Assembly (NCBI GenBank): GCA_028876525.1
Contig: JAGWRI010000145.1
Location: 1 to 44,309 of the forward strand
DNA length: 44,309 nt
Direction: 5' to 3'
Source: Gemmatimonadota bacterium
Lineage (GTDB): Bacteria; Gemmatimonadota; Gemmatimonadetes; Gemmatimonadales; Gemmatimonadaceae
Made by a program: the position numbers and the translations under genes. Positions 31,282 through 44,308 of this stretch are shown here, in pieces (position 1 is the first letter of the stretch; every line of letters begins with the position of its first letter). A model generated the notes under the pieces. That model searched no databases. It was not told the DNA's origin and was given only the letters and a program-made list of their open reading frames with translations.

Positions 31282-32796
31282 ATGTCGAACGTGACCGCCC
31301 CGCACGACGAGTCATCGGCACAGTCGCATTCCGGATTCATCAAGGCCATTACGCTCACCGACGCCACGATGCTCGTGGCGGGGGCGATGATCGGGTCCGG
31401 CATCTTCATCGTCTCGGCCGACATGGGACGAGCGGTGGGATCGCCCGGCTGGCTCCTGATGGCGTGGCTGCTCACCGGGGTCATGACCTGCTTCGGCGCC
31501 CTGACCTACGGTGAACTCGCGGCGATGTTCCCGAGAGCCGGCGGCCAGTACGTCTTCCTGCGCGAATCCTTCAACCCCCTCGTGGGGTTTTTGTACGGAT
31601 GGACCCTGTTTGCCGTGATCCAGACGGGGACCATCGCCGCCGTGGGCGTCGCGTTCGGCAAGTTCCTCGGCGTGCTCGCCCCCGGGGTCTCCCCGGATCT
31701 CTACGGCTGGTTCCCGCACCGGGACGTGTGCGTATCGTGGCTGGGCTGTACCGATCCTGCGCAGGCGATCCAGTTCGGGCTCTCGCCGCAGCGGCTCATC
31801 GCGCTGGTCTCGATCGCCGTCCTCACCTGGGTGAACCTCCTGGGCGTGCGCGAGGGAAAGTTCGTGCAGACCTCGCTCACGATCGTGAAGACCGGCGTGC
31901 TGATCCTGCTCATGGGGCTGGGGCTCACGATCGGGCGGAACGCCTCGGCGCTCACCGCCAATTTCGGGGGCGGCAACTTCTGGGGGCACGTGGACCTCAC
32001 GGGCGCCTGGGTCGTCGCGTTCGGCGCGGCGTTCGTCGGCTCGCTGTTCTCGAGCGACGCCTGGAACAACGTCACCTTCGCCGCGGCCGAGGTGAAGAAT
32101 CCGCAGCGGAACCTTCCCCTGGCGCTGATCATGGGCACGGGGCTGGTGACGGCGCTGTACTTCCTGACCAACATCTCGTACCTGAGCGTGCTGCCGTTCC
32201 ACGGCGATCCGGCCGGGGCGACGGTACTGGCCCGCGGGCTCACGCACGCGACGCAGGACCGCGTGGGCACGGCGGCCATGGAGCAGATGTTCGGCTCGGC
32301 GGGCGGCACGATGATGGCCATCGGGATCCTGATCTCGACGTTCGGGTGCATGAACGGGCTGATCCTGGCGGGCGCGCGCGTCTACTACGCGATGGCGCGG
32401 GACGGGCTGTTCTTCAAGGCGGCGGGCACGCTGAGCGCGCGTCAGGTGCCGGCGGTGGGGCTGGTGCTGCAGACCGCGTGGACCGCGGCCCTGTGCCTGA
32501 GCGGGACGTACGGCCAGCTCCTGAACTACGTGATCTTTGCGAATCTGGTGTTCTACGTGCTCACCACCGCGGGGCTGTTCGTCCTGCGGGCTCGGCGGCC
32601 GCAAGCCGAGCGGCCTTATCGGGTACTCGGATATCCGTTCGTGCCCGGGCTGTACCTGGCGATGGCCGCCGGGGTTATGATTCTCATTCTGATGTCGCCG
32701 CAATCCCGGACCGAAGCGGTATCCGGTCTGGTGATCGTCGCCATCGGCATCCCTGTGTATTACCTCTGGCGCGCGGTGGAGAAGCCCGCCGCTTGA
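31282..32796 (+). CDS. Amino acid permease, APC superfamily
   Basis: A 504-residue protein of about 12 transmembrane helices that imports amino acids by proton or sodium symport, or exchange. The start of helix 1 has the APC signature TLTDATMLVAGAMIGSGIFIVSADM, and later stretches include GGQYVFLRESFNPLVGFLYGWTLF, WNNVTFAAAEVKNPQRNLPLALI and GARVYYAMARDGLFFKAAGTL. The ORF-track start at 31261 would add seven residues; ATG 31282 gives MSNVTAPHDES and is preferred. It resembles the LAT-type (light-chain) group. It precedes the pyrophosphatase gene by 74 bases in the same direction; a single transcript is possible. The substrate is not assigned. Confidence 0.9.
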   Translation: MSNVTAPHDESSAQSHSGFIKAITLTDATMLVAGAMIGSGIFIVSADMGRAVGSPGWLLMAWLLTGVMTCFGALTYGELAAMFPRAGGQYVFLRESFNPLVGFLYGWTLFAVIQTGTIAAVGVAFGKFLGVLAPGVSPDLYGWFPHRDVCVSWLGCTDPAQAIQFGLSPQRLIALVSIAVLTWVNLLGVREGKFVQTSLTIVKTGVLILLMGLGLTIGRNASALTANFGGGNFWGHVDLTGAWVVAFGAAFVGSLFSSDAWNNVTFAAAEVKNPQRNLPLALIMGTGLVTALYFLTNISYLSVLPFHGDPAGATVLARGLTHATQDRVGTAAMEQMFGSAGGTMMAIGILISTFGCMNGLILAGARVYYAMARDGLFFKAAGTLSARQVPAVGLVLQTAWTAALCLSGTYGQLLNYVIFANLVFYVLTTAGLFVLRARRPQAERPYRVLGYPFVPGLYLAMAAGVMILILMSPQSRTEAVSGLVIVAIGIPVYYLWRAVEKPAA

Positions 32797-32870
32797 CCGC
32801 CGAGCCCCCTCGCCGTTCGCGGCGTTCCGCCGCTTGCGGCATCTGCCCGTCACCCTGGAGAACGACAACG

Positions 32871-35396
<2,526 letters not shown>

Positions 35397-35433
35397 TGGC
35401 CGCTCCGCGGCGGGGCCGGGGGATGTCCCGGCC

Positions 35434-36986
<1,553 letters not shown>

Positions 36987-36990
<4 letters not shown>

Positions 36991-38270
36991 CCGCGCCCGC
37001 CACGGCGCCCCGGCGCGGCTTCCTCCGCCGCATCAGCCTGTCGCAGTGGATCGTGATCTCGATGGCGGTGGGGATCCTGCTCGGCTGGGCGTTCCCCGAG
37101 AGCGCGCGCGCCGAGCACGGATGGGCGGCGACCGATCTCAAGATCTGGGCGACGGTCTTCCTCCGGATGATCAAGTCGCTCATCGTGCCGTTGATCTTCG
37201 GCACGCTCGTCGTGGGCATCGCCGGCCACGGCGACGACATGAAGCGCGTGGGCAGGCTGGCCCTGCGCTCGATCGTCTACTTCGAGGTCGTGACCACGCT
37301 CGCCCTGGCCGTCGGCCTGCTCGTGGTCAACGTCGTGAAGCCGGGCGTCGGGGTGCAGCTCGGCGAGGCTTCGGCAGCCCAGGCGAGCTCGCTGGCCGGC
37401 ACGCACGCCACGTTCGGCACCGTCCTCACGCACACGATTCCCCAGAGCTTCTTCGAGGCCGGCGCCAACAACGAAGTCCTGCAGATCGTCTTCTTCGCGA
37501 TCGTCTTCGCTGTGGCCCTGTCCCAGGTGCCGGACAGCCGCGGCAAGACCACGGTCCTCGCGTTCTGCGAGGGGCTGTCGCAGGTGATGTTCAAGTTCAC
37601 CGGCATCGTGATGTGGTTCGCGCCCGTCGGCATCGGCGCCGCGATTGCCGTGACCGTGGGCACGAGCGGCCTGGACGTCCTGCGCCGGCTCGCCGTGCTC
37701 GTCCTGTCGCTGTACGGCGCGCTCGTCGTGTTCGCGCTGGCCGTGCTGCTTCCCGTCGCGCTCGCGTTCAAGGTGCCCATTCGCCGGTTCGTCGCGGCCG
37801 TCAAGGAGCCGTGGCTCATCGCGTTCACGACGGCCTCGTCCGAGGCGGCGCTTCCGCTGGCGATGGAGCGCATGGAGCAGCTGGGGGTGCCCCGGCGCAT
37901 CGTCGCGTTCGTGATCCCCACCGGCTATTCGTTCAACCTCGACGGCACCACGCTGTACCTGGCGCTGGCCTCGGTGTTCGTGGCGCAGGCGGCGGGGCTC
38001 CAGATGTCGCTGGGCGCGCAGCTCGTCATGATGCTGACCCTCATGCTCACCAGCAAGGGCGTGGCCGGCGTGCCGCGCGCCGCGCTCGTCATCCTCTCCG
38101 GCGCCCTCGCGCAGTTCAACCTGCCTCTCGAAGGCGTGGCCATCCTGCTCGGCGTGGACGCCTTCATGGACATGGCCCGCACGTCCATCAACGTGCTGGG
38201 CAACTGCCTAGCCTCGGCCGTCATGGCCCGCGTCGAAGGCGAGCTGCCGCCGGCGGCTGGCGACGGCTAG
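36987..38270 (+). CDS. Dicarboxylate/amino acid:cation symporter (DAACS/DctA-GltP family)
   Basis: A 427-residue carrier with eight helices and two re-entrant hairpins. The N-terminal SLSQWIVISMAVGILLGWAFPE and LKIWATVFLRMIKSLIVPLIFGTLVVGIAGH are family signatures. Hairpin 1 has TTASSEAALPLAMERMEQLG, and GYSFNLDGTTLYLALASVFVAQ contains the NLDGT cation-binding motif in the form seen in C4-dicarboxylate carriers (FNLDGT), whereas glutamate carriers usually have INMDGT. The C-terminal GVDAFMDMARTSINVLGNCLAS binds the substrate carboxylate. I therefore lean to dicarboxylates. The TAG stop overlaps the stop of the convergent kinase gene inside a CTAG. Confidence 0.92.
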
Positions 38271-39193
38271 ACGGCGTTTCCGAGCACGCGCAGCGCGCCG
38301 CGCACCGCGCCACGGGCCGGCACGACCTCGTCGTGGCTCACCGCCGCGCCGGGCACCGCGCTCTTGAGCCGGTGCGTGAGCCGCTTGCGCAGCGGCATCC
38401 GGGCGCCGAGCAGCCCGCCGCTCAGCGCGATCGGCACCGCCGCGCGCTCGTCGGTGAACAGCTGCCGGGCCAGCGCCCGTGCGTGCAGGGCCAGCTCCTC
38501 GGTCGCGAGGTCCAGCAGCGCGTTGGCGCGCAGGTCGCCGGCATCGGCCACGTGGAACACCACCGGCGCCAGCGTGGCCAGCGTCGCGGGCGAGGCGTCC
38601 GCCGCCCACCCGATGAGGTCGGTGACCTCGGCGCACTCGGCCGCCGTGAGCACCGCGCCCGTGAGCGCCGTCCCGGGCTCGCGCCCGTCGGCCGCCGCGG
38701 CCACGATCGACAGCGCCCGGCGCCCGATCCAGGCCCCGCCGCCCTCGTCGCCGATGTCCGGGCCCCAGCCGCCGCAGCGAGCCATCGCGCCCGTCGGGCC
38801 GCGCCCCATGGCCACCGACCCCGTCCCGGCCAGGAGCAGAATGCCCGGGCCCTGCGCGAACGCATCGTCGAACGCCACCGCGAAGTCCGTGTGGACCACG
38901 ACCTCGTCGGCGATCTCGCGGCTGGCCAGCGCCTCCCACAGCTCGAGGCGCAGCGATTCGCGCCCAACGCCGGCCACCCCAACGCACACCACGCGCGGCA
39001 GGGCGTCGGCGCCGGCGGCGGCCAGCGCGTCGCGCGCCACGCCGGCGATCACGTCGGCGCTCGCGTCCACGCTGCCCGCCCGCACCGCGCTCGGCGCGCC
39101 GGAAAGCTCGGCGACCGCGTTCCCCTGGTCGTCGGCCACCACCGCCGTCGTCTTGCTGCCGCCGCCGTCTATGCCGATTACGATTGCTGTCAT
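38267..39193 (-). CDS. BadF/BadG/NagK-type ATPase, probable N-acetylglucosamine kinase
   Basis: A 308-residue ASKHA-fold kinase. The phosphate-1 loop is VIGIDGGGSKTTAVVADDQGN, the second is LLLAGTGSVAMGRGP, and CGGWGPDIGDEGGGAWIGRRAL with LSGGLLGARMP near the C terminus are typical of GlcNAc/glucosamine kinases of this family. It would phosphorylate GlcNAc on O6 using ATP in the cytoplasm. Its ATG overlaps the symporter stop. Gene order (symporter, then kinase, downstream of NagB-LmbE) supports an amino-sugar role, although BadF-fold proteins also activate other enzymes. Confidence 0.85.
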   Translation of the reverse strand: MTAIVIGIDGGGSKTTAVVADDQGNAVAELSGAPSAVRAGSVDASADVIAGVARDALAAAGADALPRVVCVGVAGVGRESLRLELWEALASREIADEVVVHTDFAVAFDDAFAQGPGILLLAGTGSVAMGRGPTGAMARCGGWGPDIGDEGGGAWIGRRALSIVAAAADGREPGTALTGAVLTAAECAEVTDLIGWAADASPATLATLAPVVFHVADAGDLRANALLDLATEELALHARALARQLFTDERAAVPIALSGGLLGARMPLRKRLTHRLKSAVPGAAVSHDEVVPARGAVRGALRVLGNAV

Positions 39194-40716
39194 GATGGGC
39201 GTGCGCCGCCTCCGGCCGATGCGCCGGCGAGCGACGAGAGGGTTCCGGTGAGTAGGGTGATGGCCGTGCCGATCAGCACGTACCAGGGCCACGCGATCGC
39301 CGCCAGCGGCCCGAGCGTCGCGGCGAGAGAAGGATAGGCGGTCGCGATCTGTTTTGCGAACACCACCACGGACATCGCGGCGATTCCCACCGACATGCCG
39401 ACAATGGCGTCGCGCTGGCCGGCGCGCGGCACGAACAGGGCCAGGAAGAATCCGCCCAGCAGCCCGCCGTAGGTGAACGACGCGATGGACAGCGCGATCA
39501 CCACGGCCGGCGTGCCCTGCTGGCGGAACAGCAGCGCCCCGGCGGTGAGCGCCACTCCCCAGAAGAGCGCGAACGCCTTGCCCACGCGCAGCGTGCGCGG
39601 GTCCGCGGCCGATCGCCCGGTGAGCGGGAGGTACAGGTCGTGCGTGGCCGACGCCGCGAGCGCGTTGATCGCCGCCGAGTGGGTGCTCATCGTCGCGGCC
39701 ACGATCGCCGCCACGACCAGCCCCAGAAGGCCCGGCGGCATCGCCTGAATGATGTACGTCGGAAACGCGTCGTCGGGCGTCGCGAAGCCGCGCCCGCCGA
39801 AATGCGCCCAGAGGCCGACGCCGATCATCAGGAACAGCGCCATCTGCACGATGATCGCCACCCCGCTCCCGATCACCGCCTTCTGCGCGTCGCGCAGCGA
39901 GCGCGCCGACAGCAGGCGCTGCACGATGAGCTGGTCGGCGCCGTGCGACGCCATGGACAGGAATCCGCCGCCCAGCAGGCCGGCGAGCATCGTGTACGGC
40001 CGGTCGAATCCCACCGACCAGTCGAACAGGTGCAGCTTTCCCGCCGCGCCGGCGCGGTCCAGGATCGCGTGCCAGCCGCCCGGCACGGTGCGGCCCAGCA
40101 GCACCACCGCCGTCAGCCCGCCGAACAGATAGATCCCCGCCTGGATCAGCTCCGTCCACACCACGGCGCGCATGCCGCCCTTGTACGTGTACAGCACGGT
40201 GAGCGCGCCCAGGATCAGGATCGCCGATGGCATCAGCCAGGGGGAGGGCACCCGTCCGGTGCCGCTCAGGATCAGCGCCACCGGAATCGCCGTGGCGAAG
40301 ATCCGCACCGAGTCGGCCAGCGCCCGCGTGCCCATGAACACGACCGACGTGAACCGCCGCGTGGCCAGTCCAAAGCGCTGCTCCAGCATCGCGTACGCCG
40401 TGACGATCTCCCCCTCGTAGTAGCGGGGCAGCAAGGTGAACGCCAGGGCGATCCGCCCCAGCAGGTAGCCGAACACCACCTGCAGGAACCCGAGGTTGCC
40501 GACGTAGGCCACGCCGGGAATGCTGATGAACGTGAGCGCGCTGGTCTCGGTGGCGACCACCGAGAACAGCACGGCGGGCCAGGGGATGTTGCGTCCCGCC
40601 ACGAAATAGTCGCGGGCGTCCTTCTGGCGCCGCCCGAGTCGGACGCCGAACGCCGTCGTGCCCGCGAGGTACGCGATGAGGACGGCGACGTCGAGCGGGG
40701 TGAAGTGCCCCGTCAC
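39190..40716 (-). CDS. Sodium:solute symporter (SSS family)
   Basis: A 508-residue sodium-coupled transporter with about 13 helices. Motifs are RDYFVAGRNIPWPAVLFSVVATETSALTFISIPGVAY at helices 1-2, TRALADSVRIFATAIPVALIL, YTYKGGMRAVVWTELIQAGIYLFGG (a hallmark of SSS sugar and acid carriers), and MASHGADQLIVQRLLSARSLRDAQKAVIGSG. It starts at a GTG only three bases after the NagB-LmbE stop, and its own stop overlaps the kinase ATG. Context indicates import of an amino sugar such as GlcNAc. The substrate is an inference from neighbours. Confidence 0.9.
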   Translation of the reverse strand: MTGHFTPLDVAVLIAYLAGTTAFGVRLGRRQKDARDYFVAGRNIPWPAVLFSVVATETSALTFISIPGVAYVGNLGFLQVVFGYLLGRIALAFTLLPRYYEGEIVTAYAMLEQRFGLATRRFTSVVFMGTRALADSVRIFATAIPVALILSGTGRVPSPWLMPSAILILGALTVLYTYKGGMRAVVWTELIQAGIYLFGGLTAVVLLGRTVPGGWHAILDRAGAAGKLHLFDWSVGFDRPYTMLAGLLGGGFLSMASHGADQLIVQRLLSARSLRDAQKAVIGSGVAIIVQMALFLMIGVGLWAHFGGRGFATPDDAFPTYIIQAMPPGLLGLVVAAIVAATMSTHSAAINALAASATHDLYLPLTGRSAADPRTLRVGKAFALFWGVALTAGALLFRQQGTPAVVIALSIASFTYGGLLGGFFLALFVPRAGQRDAIVGMSVGIAAMSVVVFAKQIATAYPSLAATLGPLAAIAWPWYVLIGTAITLLTGTLSSLAGASAGGGARPS

Positions 40717-40719
40717 GCG

Positions 40720-42669
40720 CTAGGCCTGGGCGACGACATACGCCTCCATCGCGAAATACTCGGCCAGCCCGAGGCGGTTCAACTCGTCGGCGGTGCCCGT
40801 GTTGCGCGCCTCGACGCGCTGCCAGAACTCGCGGTCGTCGGTGGGACCGGGAAAGGGGGCCGAATCCTTCTGCGATTGGTGCTTGAAGATCGCCTGGATC
40901 TTGCGCCGCAGCTCTTCCTGCGACAGGGGAACGAGCCAGGTGGCCTCGTCCACCGGCCACTCCTGCCACGCCCCGCGGTACAGCCAGACTTCGGGCACCG
41001 GCCGGCCGGCCGCGCGCAGCTCGGCGAGCGCGGCGTCGATCGCCTCCTTCGCCATGCGGTGCGTGCCGTGCGGATCCGAGAGGTCGCCCGCCACGAAGAT
41101 GTAGCCCGGCGACCACTCCTCGAGCAGCGCGCGCACGATCGCCACGTCCTCGGGCCCGATCGGATTCTTGCGCACCATCCCGGTCTGGTAGAACGGCAGG
41201 CGGAGAAACCGCGCCGCCGACGGCGGCAGCCCCAGCGTCTCGATCCCCGCCACCGCCTCGGCCTCGCGGATCAGGCGCTTGATCTCCTGCACCTCCGGAA
41301 TGTCCACGTCCCCCGGACGCTTCGTGTCCAGGAAGCGGTAGACCTTGCCGGCCAGCGGGGCGATGTGGGCCGGGTCCACCATGCCCTCGCGCGCCAGGCG
41401 CTCCAGGAAGTCCACGTAGCGCCGCACGTCGTGATCGAACACGGCGATGTTGCCGCTCGTCATGTACGCCACGACGATCGCGTTGCGGTTCTCCACCAGC
41501 TTGCCCAGCATGCCGCCCATCGAGATCACGTCGTCGTCGGGGTGCGGCGAGAAGCAGATCACGCGCTGCCCCGCGGGCAGCTTCGACCGGCCGCGGATCT
41601 TGGCCCCCAGCGCATTGAACACCAGACCGTTCACCGCGCCCGGCGACCCGTGCAGCGCCACCAGCGACGACAGCCCGTGCTCGGCATAGTCCTGCTGCGT
41701 GAGCTTGAGGATCGCCCGGCTCACCCGCCGCGACAGCCACACCACGGCCCGCACCGTCAGCGCCGGCGTCCACTGGACCGGCTCGACGAGCCACGGGGTC
41801 GCCACGCGCGTCAGCGCCGACGCCGCGGCGCGGTCGGCATACACCGTGGCGTTCGGGTGCCGCTGCAGGAACGTCGCCGCGACCTCCAGATCCACCGGCC
41901 CCTCCACCGCCCGGCGGACAATCGCCGCCTTGTGCTCGCCGGTGGCCAGCAGCGCGATCTCGCGCGCCGCGAGGATGGTCGCGATTCCCATCGTCACGGC
42001 GCGGCGCGGCACGTTGTCCTCGCCGAAGAAGTCCGCGGCCGCCGCGCGCCGCGTCACGCGGTCGAGAATCACCATCCGCGTCCGCGAATCGGCGCCCGAG
42101 CCGGGCTCGTTGAACCCGATGTGCCCGGTCATGCCGATGCCCAGGATCTGGAAGTCGATGCCGCCCGCGTCGACGATGGCCCGTTCGTAGGCCGCGGCCA
42201 TCGCCTCCACGCCGTCTTCCGGCACCGAGCCGTCGGGCACGTGCACGCGCTCCGCCGCGATGTCCACGTGCGAGAACAGGTGCTCCCACATGAAGCGGTG
42301 GTAGGCGTGGATGCTGTCGGCGGCCATCGGGTAGTACTCATCGAGGTTGAACGCCGTCACGTTCGCGAAGCTCAGAGCTTCCTCGCGGTGCAGGCGCACC
42401 AGCTCGCGATACACGCCAAGGGGCGTCGACCCGGTGGCCAGGCCGAGCACCGTGGGCCGCCCGGCGGCGTCGTGCCCCCGGATCAGCGCCGCGATGCGAT
42501 GCGCGACCAGCCGGGCCACGTCGTCGTGGTCGTCCACCACGACGGTGCGGATGCGCTCGCCCGCGCGCTCTCCCCGCTCCAACGCAAGAGGCCCGCGAAC
42601 CGCCGAGCGGTCGCGGGCCTCTTCGCCGGCGGTGGCGCCGTTTCGGGCGTCGGCTGCCGGATCCGCCAT
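40720..42669 (-). CDS. nagB: Glucosamine-6-phosphate deaminase fused to LmbE/PIG-L-type deacetylase
   Basis: A 649-residue two-domain enzyme. Residues about 35-290 are NagB: LGLATGSTPLGVYREL, FNLDEYYPM (Asp of the catalytic pair), GIGMTGHIGFNEPGSG and LLATGEHKAAIVRRAVEGPV. It converts glucosamine-6-phosphate to fructose-6-phosphate and ammonia. Residues about 370-600 are a LmbE/PIG-L zinc-dependent N-deacetylase with the metal motif CFSPHPDDDVISMGGML and DPHGTHR. The fusion occurs in some Bacteroidetes and relatives. I use ATG 42669 because the ORF-track start at 42720 would run 44 bp into the upstream Fe-S gene. No NagA gene is in the window, so the LmbE domain may supply GlcNAc-6-P deacetylation. 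Confidence 0.92.
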   Translation of the reverse strand: MADPAADARNGATAGEEARDRSAVRGPLALERGERAGERIRTVVVDDHDDVARLVAHRIAALIRGHDAAGRPTVLGLATGSTPLGVYRELVRLHREEALSFANVTAFNLDEYYPMAADSIHAYHRFMWEHLFSHVDIAAERVHVPDGSVPEDGVEAMAAAYERAIVDAGGIDFQILGIGMTGHIGFNEPGSGADSRTRMVILDRVTRRAAAADFFGEDNVPRRAVTMGIATILAAREIALLATGEHKAAIVRRAVEGPVDLEVAATFLQRHPNATVYADRAAASALTRVATPWLVEPVQWTPALTVRAVVWLSRRVSRAILKLTQQDYAEHGLSSLVALHGSPGAVNGLVFNALGAKIRGRSKLPAGQRVICFSPHPDDDVISMGGMLGKLVENRNAIVVAYMTSGNIAVFDHDVRRYVDFLERLAREGMVDPAHIAPLAGKVYRFLDTKRPGDVDIPEVQEIKRLIREAEAVAGIETLGLPPSAARFLRLPFYQTGMVRKNPIGPEDVAIVRALLEEWSPGYIFVAGDLSDPHGTHRMAKEAIDAALAELRAAGRPVPEVWLYRGAWQEWPVDEATWLVPLSQEELRRKIQAIFKHQSQKDSAPFPGPTDDREFWQRVEARNTGTADELNRLGLAEYFAMEAYVVAQA

Positions 42670-42676
42670 CAGGCGT

Positions 42677-43033
42677 TCACGCGGTGAAGGAACTCCCACA
42701 CCCGCAGCCGCCGGTGGCATTCGGGTTCTTGAACGTGAACCCCGAGCCCTGCATGGACGACACGTAGTCGATCGTCACCCCATTCAGATACTGCGCCGAG
42801 AACGGATCGACCAGCACCTTCCATCCGCCCTGATCGACGATGAAATCGTCGTCGGCCGCCGCATCCTCGATCAGCAGGCCGTACTTGAATCCGCTGCAGC
42901 CGCCAGGCTGCACGCTCACGCGCAGGCCGCCGACCGCCGGATCCACGCCCTCCTGATCCATGAACTTCTTCACTTCGGCGCTGGCGACATCCGTAACGAT
43001 CACCATGACGTCGGGCTGCTGAGTGGTGCTCAT
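42677..43033 (-). CDS. A-type iron-sulfur carrier (HesB/IscA/ErpA family)
   Basis: A 118-residue protein with the three conserved Cys of A-type carriers: SVQPGGCSGFKYGLLIED and a C-terminal GGCGCGSSF. Such proteins bind an Fe-S cluster or iron and deliver it to apo-enzymes. GGAGG lies 6 bases before the ATG at 43033; the nine-residue longer ORF-track version is less likely. It lies 7 bases upstream of nagB on the same strand and shares its promoter (43086-43113). It has no obvious link to amino-sugar catabolism. ErpA and IscA cannot be distinguished by sequence alone. Confidence 0.93.
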   Translation of the reverse strand: MSTTQQPDVMVIVTDVASAEVKKFMDQEGVDPAVGGLRVSVQPGGCSGFKYGLLIEDAAADDDFIVDQGGWKVLVDPFSAQYLNGVTIDYVSSMQGSGFTFKNPNATGGCGCGSSFTA

Positions 43034-43085
43034 CCAATCCTCCAAGTCATTGGGCGGCATGGACTCCCGCCCTCACCAGGGGCGA

Positions 43086-43113
43086 AATATAGCGACCCCG
43101 TCGCCCCCTTCAA
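43086..43113 (-). promoter_or_regulatory. Sigma-70-type promoter for the Fe-S carrier / amino-sugar operon
   Basis: On the minus strand, TTGAAG (43113-43108), 16 bp, and TATATT (43091-43086) match the housekeeping consensus. Transcription would start near 43079, giving a leader of about 45 bases before the ATG at 43033. No operator is apparent in the leader. Confidence 0.6.
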
Positions 43114-43132
43114 GCGGCCCCCTGGGGTCCCG

Positions 43133-44308
43133 CTACTGGGAGCCCCCCGGGTGCGGGTGGCCGACGGCCTCCGGGCCGGCGTGCCCCAGCACCGTCTCCA
43201 CGGCGTCGGCCAGCGCCACCCGCACGGCCCCGATCTTGTGATTGTTCCGCGTCGGATCCACCCGGTTGGTGAGGAGCACGATGAACAGGTCCTGCGCCGG
43301 GTCGATCCAGATGGACGTGCCGGTGAACCCGGTATGCCCGAACGCCGCCGGGGAGAGGTAGTGCCCCGCCGAATTCGTGCCGTCGGGCTTCTCCCAGCCC
43401 AGCGCCCGATTGGACATCGCGCTGTCCTGCACCGTGGTGAACTCGGCCACGGTCTTCGCCGAGAACAGGCGGACGCCGTCCAGCTCGCCTCCGTTCAGGT
43501 ACATCTCGGCGAACCGCGCCAGGTCGTGCCCGCTGCTGAACAGCCCGGCGTGGGCCGAGATGCCGCCCAGGTAATACGCGCGCTCGTCGTGCACCTTGCC
43601 GCGCAGCTTGCCTCCGCGCCGCGGGTCCACCTCGGTTGGCGCGATGCGCGGAATCAGCGACGCCGGCGGGTTGTACATCGTCTCGTGCATGCCGAGCGGG
43701 TCGAACACGTGGCCGGCGAGGTAGCGGTCCAGCCGCTGGCCCGACACCCGCTCGACGATCTTGCCGGCGAGCCACGCCCCGATGTCGCTGTAGACGAACC
43801 GCGCGCCGGGGCGCGCCTCGAGCGGCTCGGCCATCATCAGCTTGGCGATGCTGTCGGCGTCGGTGGTGATCCGGTCGTACGCCCGGAAGGCCGGCAGCCC
43901 CGACGTGTGCGTGAGCAGCATGCGCACCGTGACGTCGGCCTTGTGCGGCCCGCGCCACTCGGGGAGGTAGCGCTGCACCGGCGCGTCGAGCACGACCTTG
44001 CCCTGTTCCACGAGCTGCATCATGGCCGTGGTCATGCCGATGACTTTGGTCAGCGATGCGAGATCCCACATCGTGCCGGCGTCGGGGCGCGGCGAGGGGG
44101 CCCAGTCCAGGTGGCCGGCGCCGTAGCTCGCCACGACGCCCGCGTGGGTGCCGACCGCCGCGTAGGCGCCGGGAAATGCGCCGTTCGCGACGGCGGCGTC
44201 GAGCACGGCCCGCAGCGTGTCGCCGAGCGCGGCGGCGGTGGAACGCGGGGCGGGGCGGGGCGACGGACCCTGGGCGCGCGCGACGAGCGGCGCGGCGGCG
44301 AGAAGCGC
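43133..44308 (-). CDS. Class C beta-lactamase-fold serine hydrolase (5' end beyond window)
   Basis: At least 391 residues, open to the right edge of the window. The visible start is the end of a signal peptide (ALLAAAPLVARAQG), so the protein is exported. The penicillin-binding-protein/class C motifs are SxxK in DLASLTKVIG, YxN-equivalent YSD in RFVYSDIGAWLAG, and HTG in FGHTGFTG. The GVVASYGAGHLDW and LLTHTSGLPAF stretches are typical of the beta-lactamase-related serine hydrolase family (EstB, PBP4-like esterases, D-amino-acid peptidases). The ORF-track start (44206) is an internal GTG. Which substrate it acts on, peptide, ester or beta-lactam, is not clear. It lies upstream of the Fe-S carrier promoter on the same strand. 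Confidence 0.9.
   Translation of the reverse strand, partial: ALLAAAPLVARAQGPSPRPAPRSTAAALGDTLRAVLDAAVANGAFPGAYAAVGTHAGVVASYGAGHLDWAPSPRPDAGTMWDLASLTKVIGMTTAMMQLVEQGKVVLDAPVQRYLPEWRGPHKADVTVRMLLTHTSGLPAFRAYDRITTDADSIAKLMMAEPLEARPGARFVYSDIGAWLAGKIVERVSGQRLDRYLAGHVFDPLGMHETMYNPPASLIPRIAPTEVDPRRGGKLRGKVHDERAYYLGGISAHAGLFSSGHDLARFAEMYLNGGELDGVRLFSAKTVAEFTTVQDSAMSNRALGWEKPDGTNSAGHYLSPAAFGHTGFTGTSIWIDPAQDLFIVLLTNRVDPTRNNHKIGAVRVALADAVETVLGHAGPEAVGHPHPGGSQ

Noticed and set aside
31599-32870. Extended ORF upstream of hppA
   Set aside because: This part is Arg/Ala-rich shadow of the APC permease; the real product starts at ATG 32871 with a ribosome site and recognisable sequence.
38267-42289. 1340-residue minus-strand ORF joining kinase, symporter and NagB regions
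   Set aside because: Only its last 308 residues (the kinase) are meaningful; the rest is a shadow frame of the symporter and NagB-LmbE genes.
42670-42720. Upstream start of the NagB-LmbE fusion
   Set aside because: It would overlap the Fe-S carrier coding sequence by 44 bp, and ATG 42669 lies 7 bases after that gene's stop.
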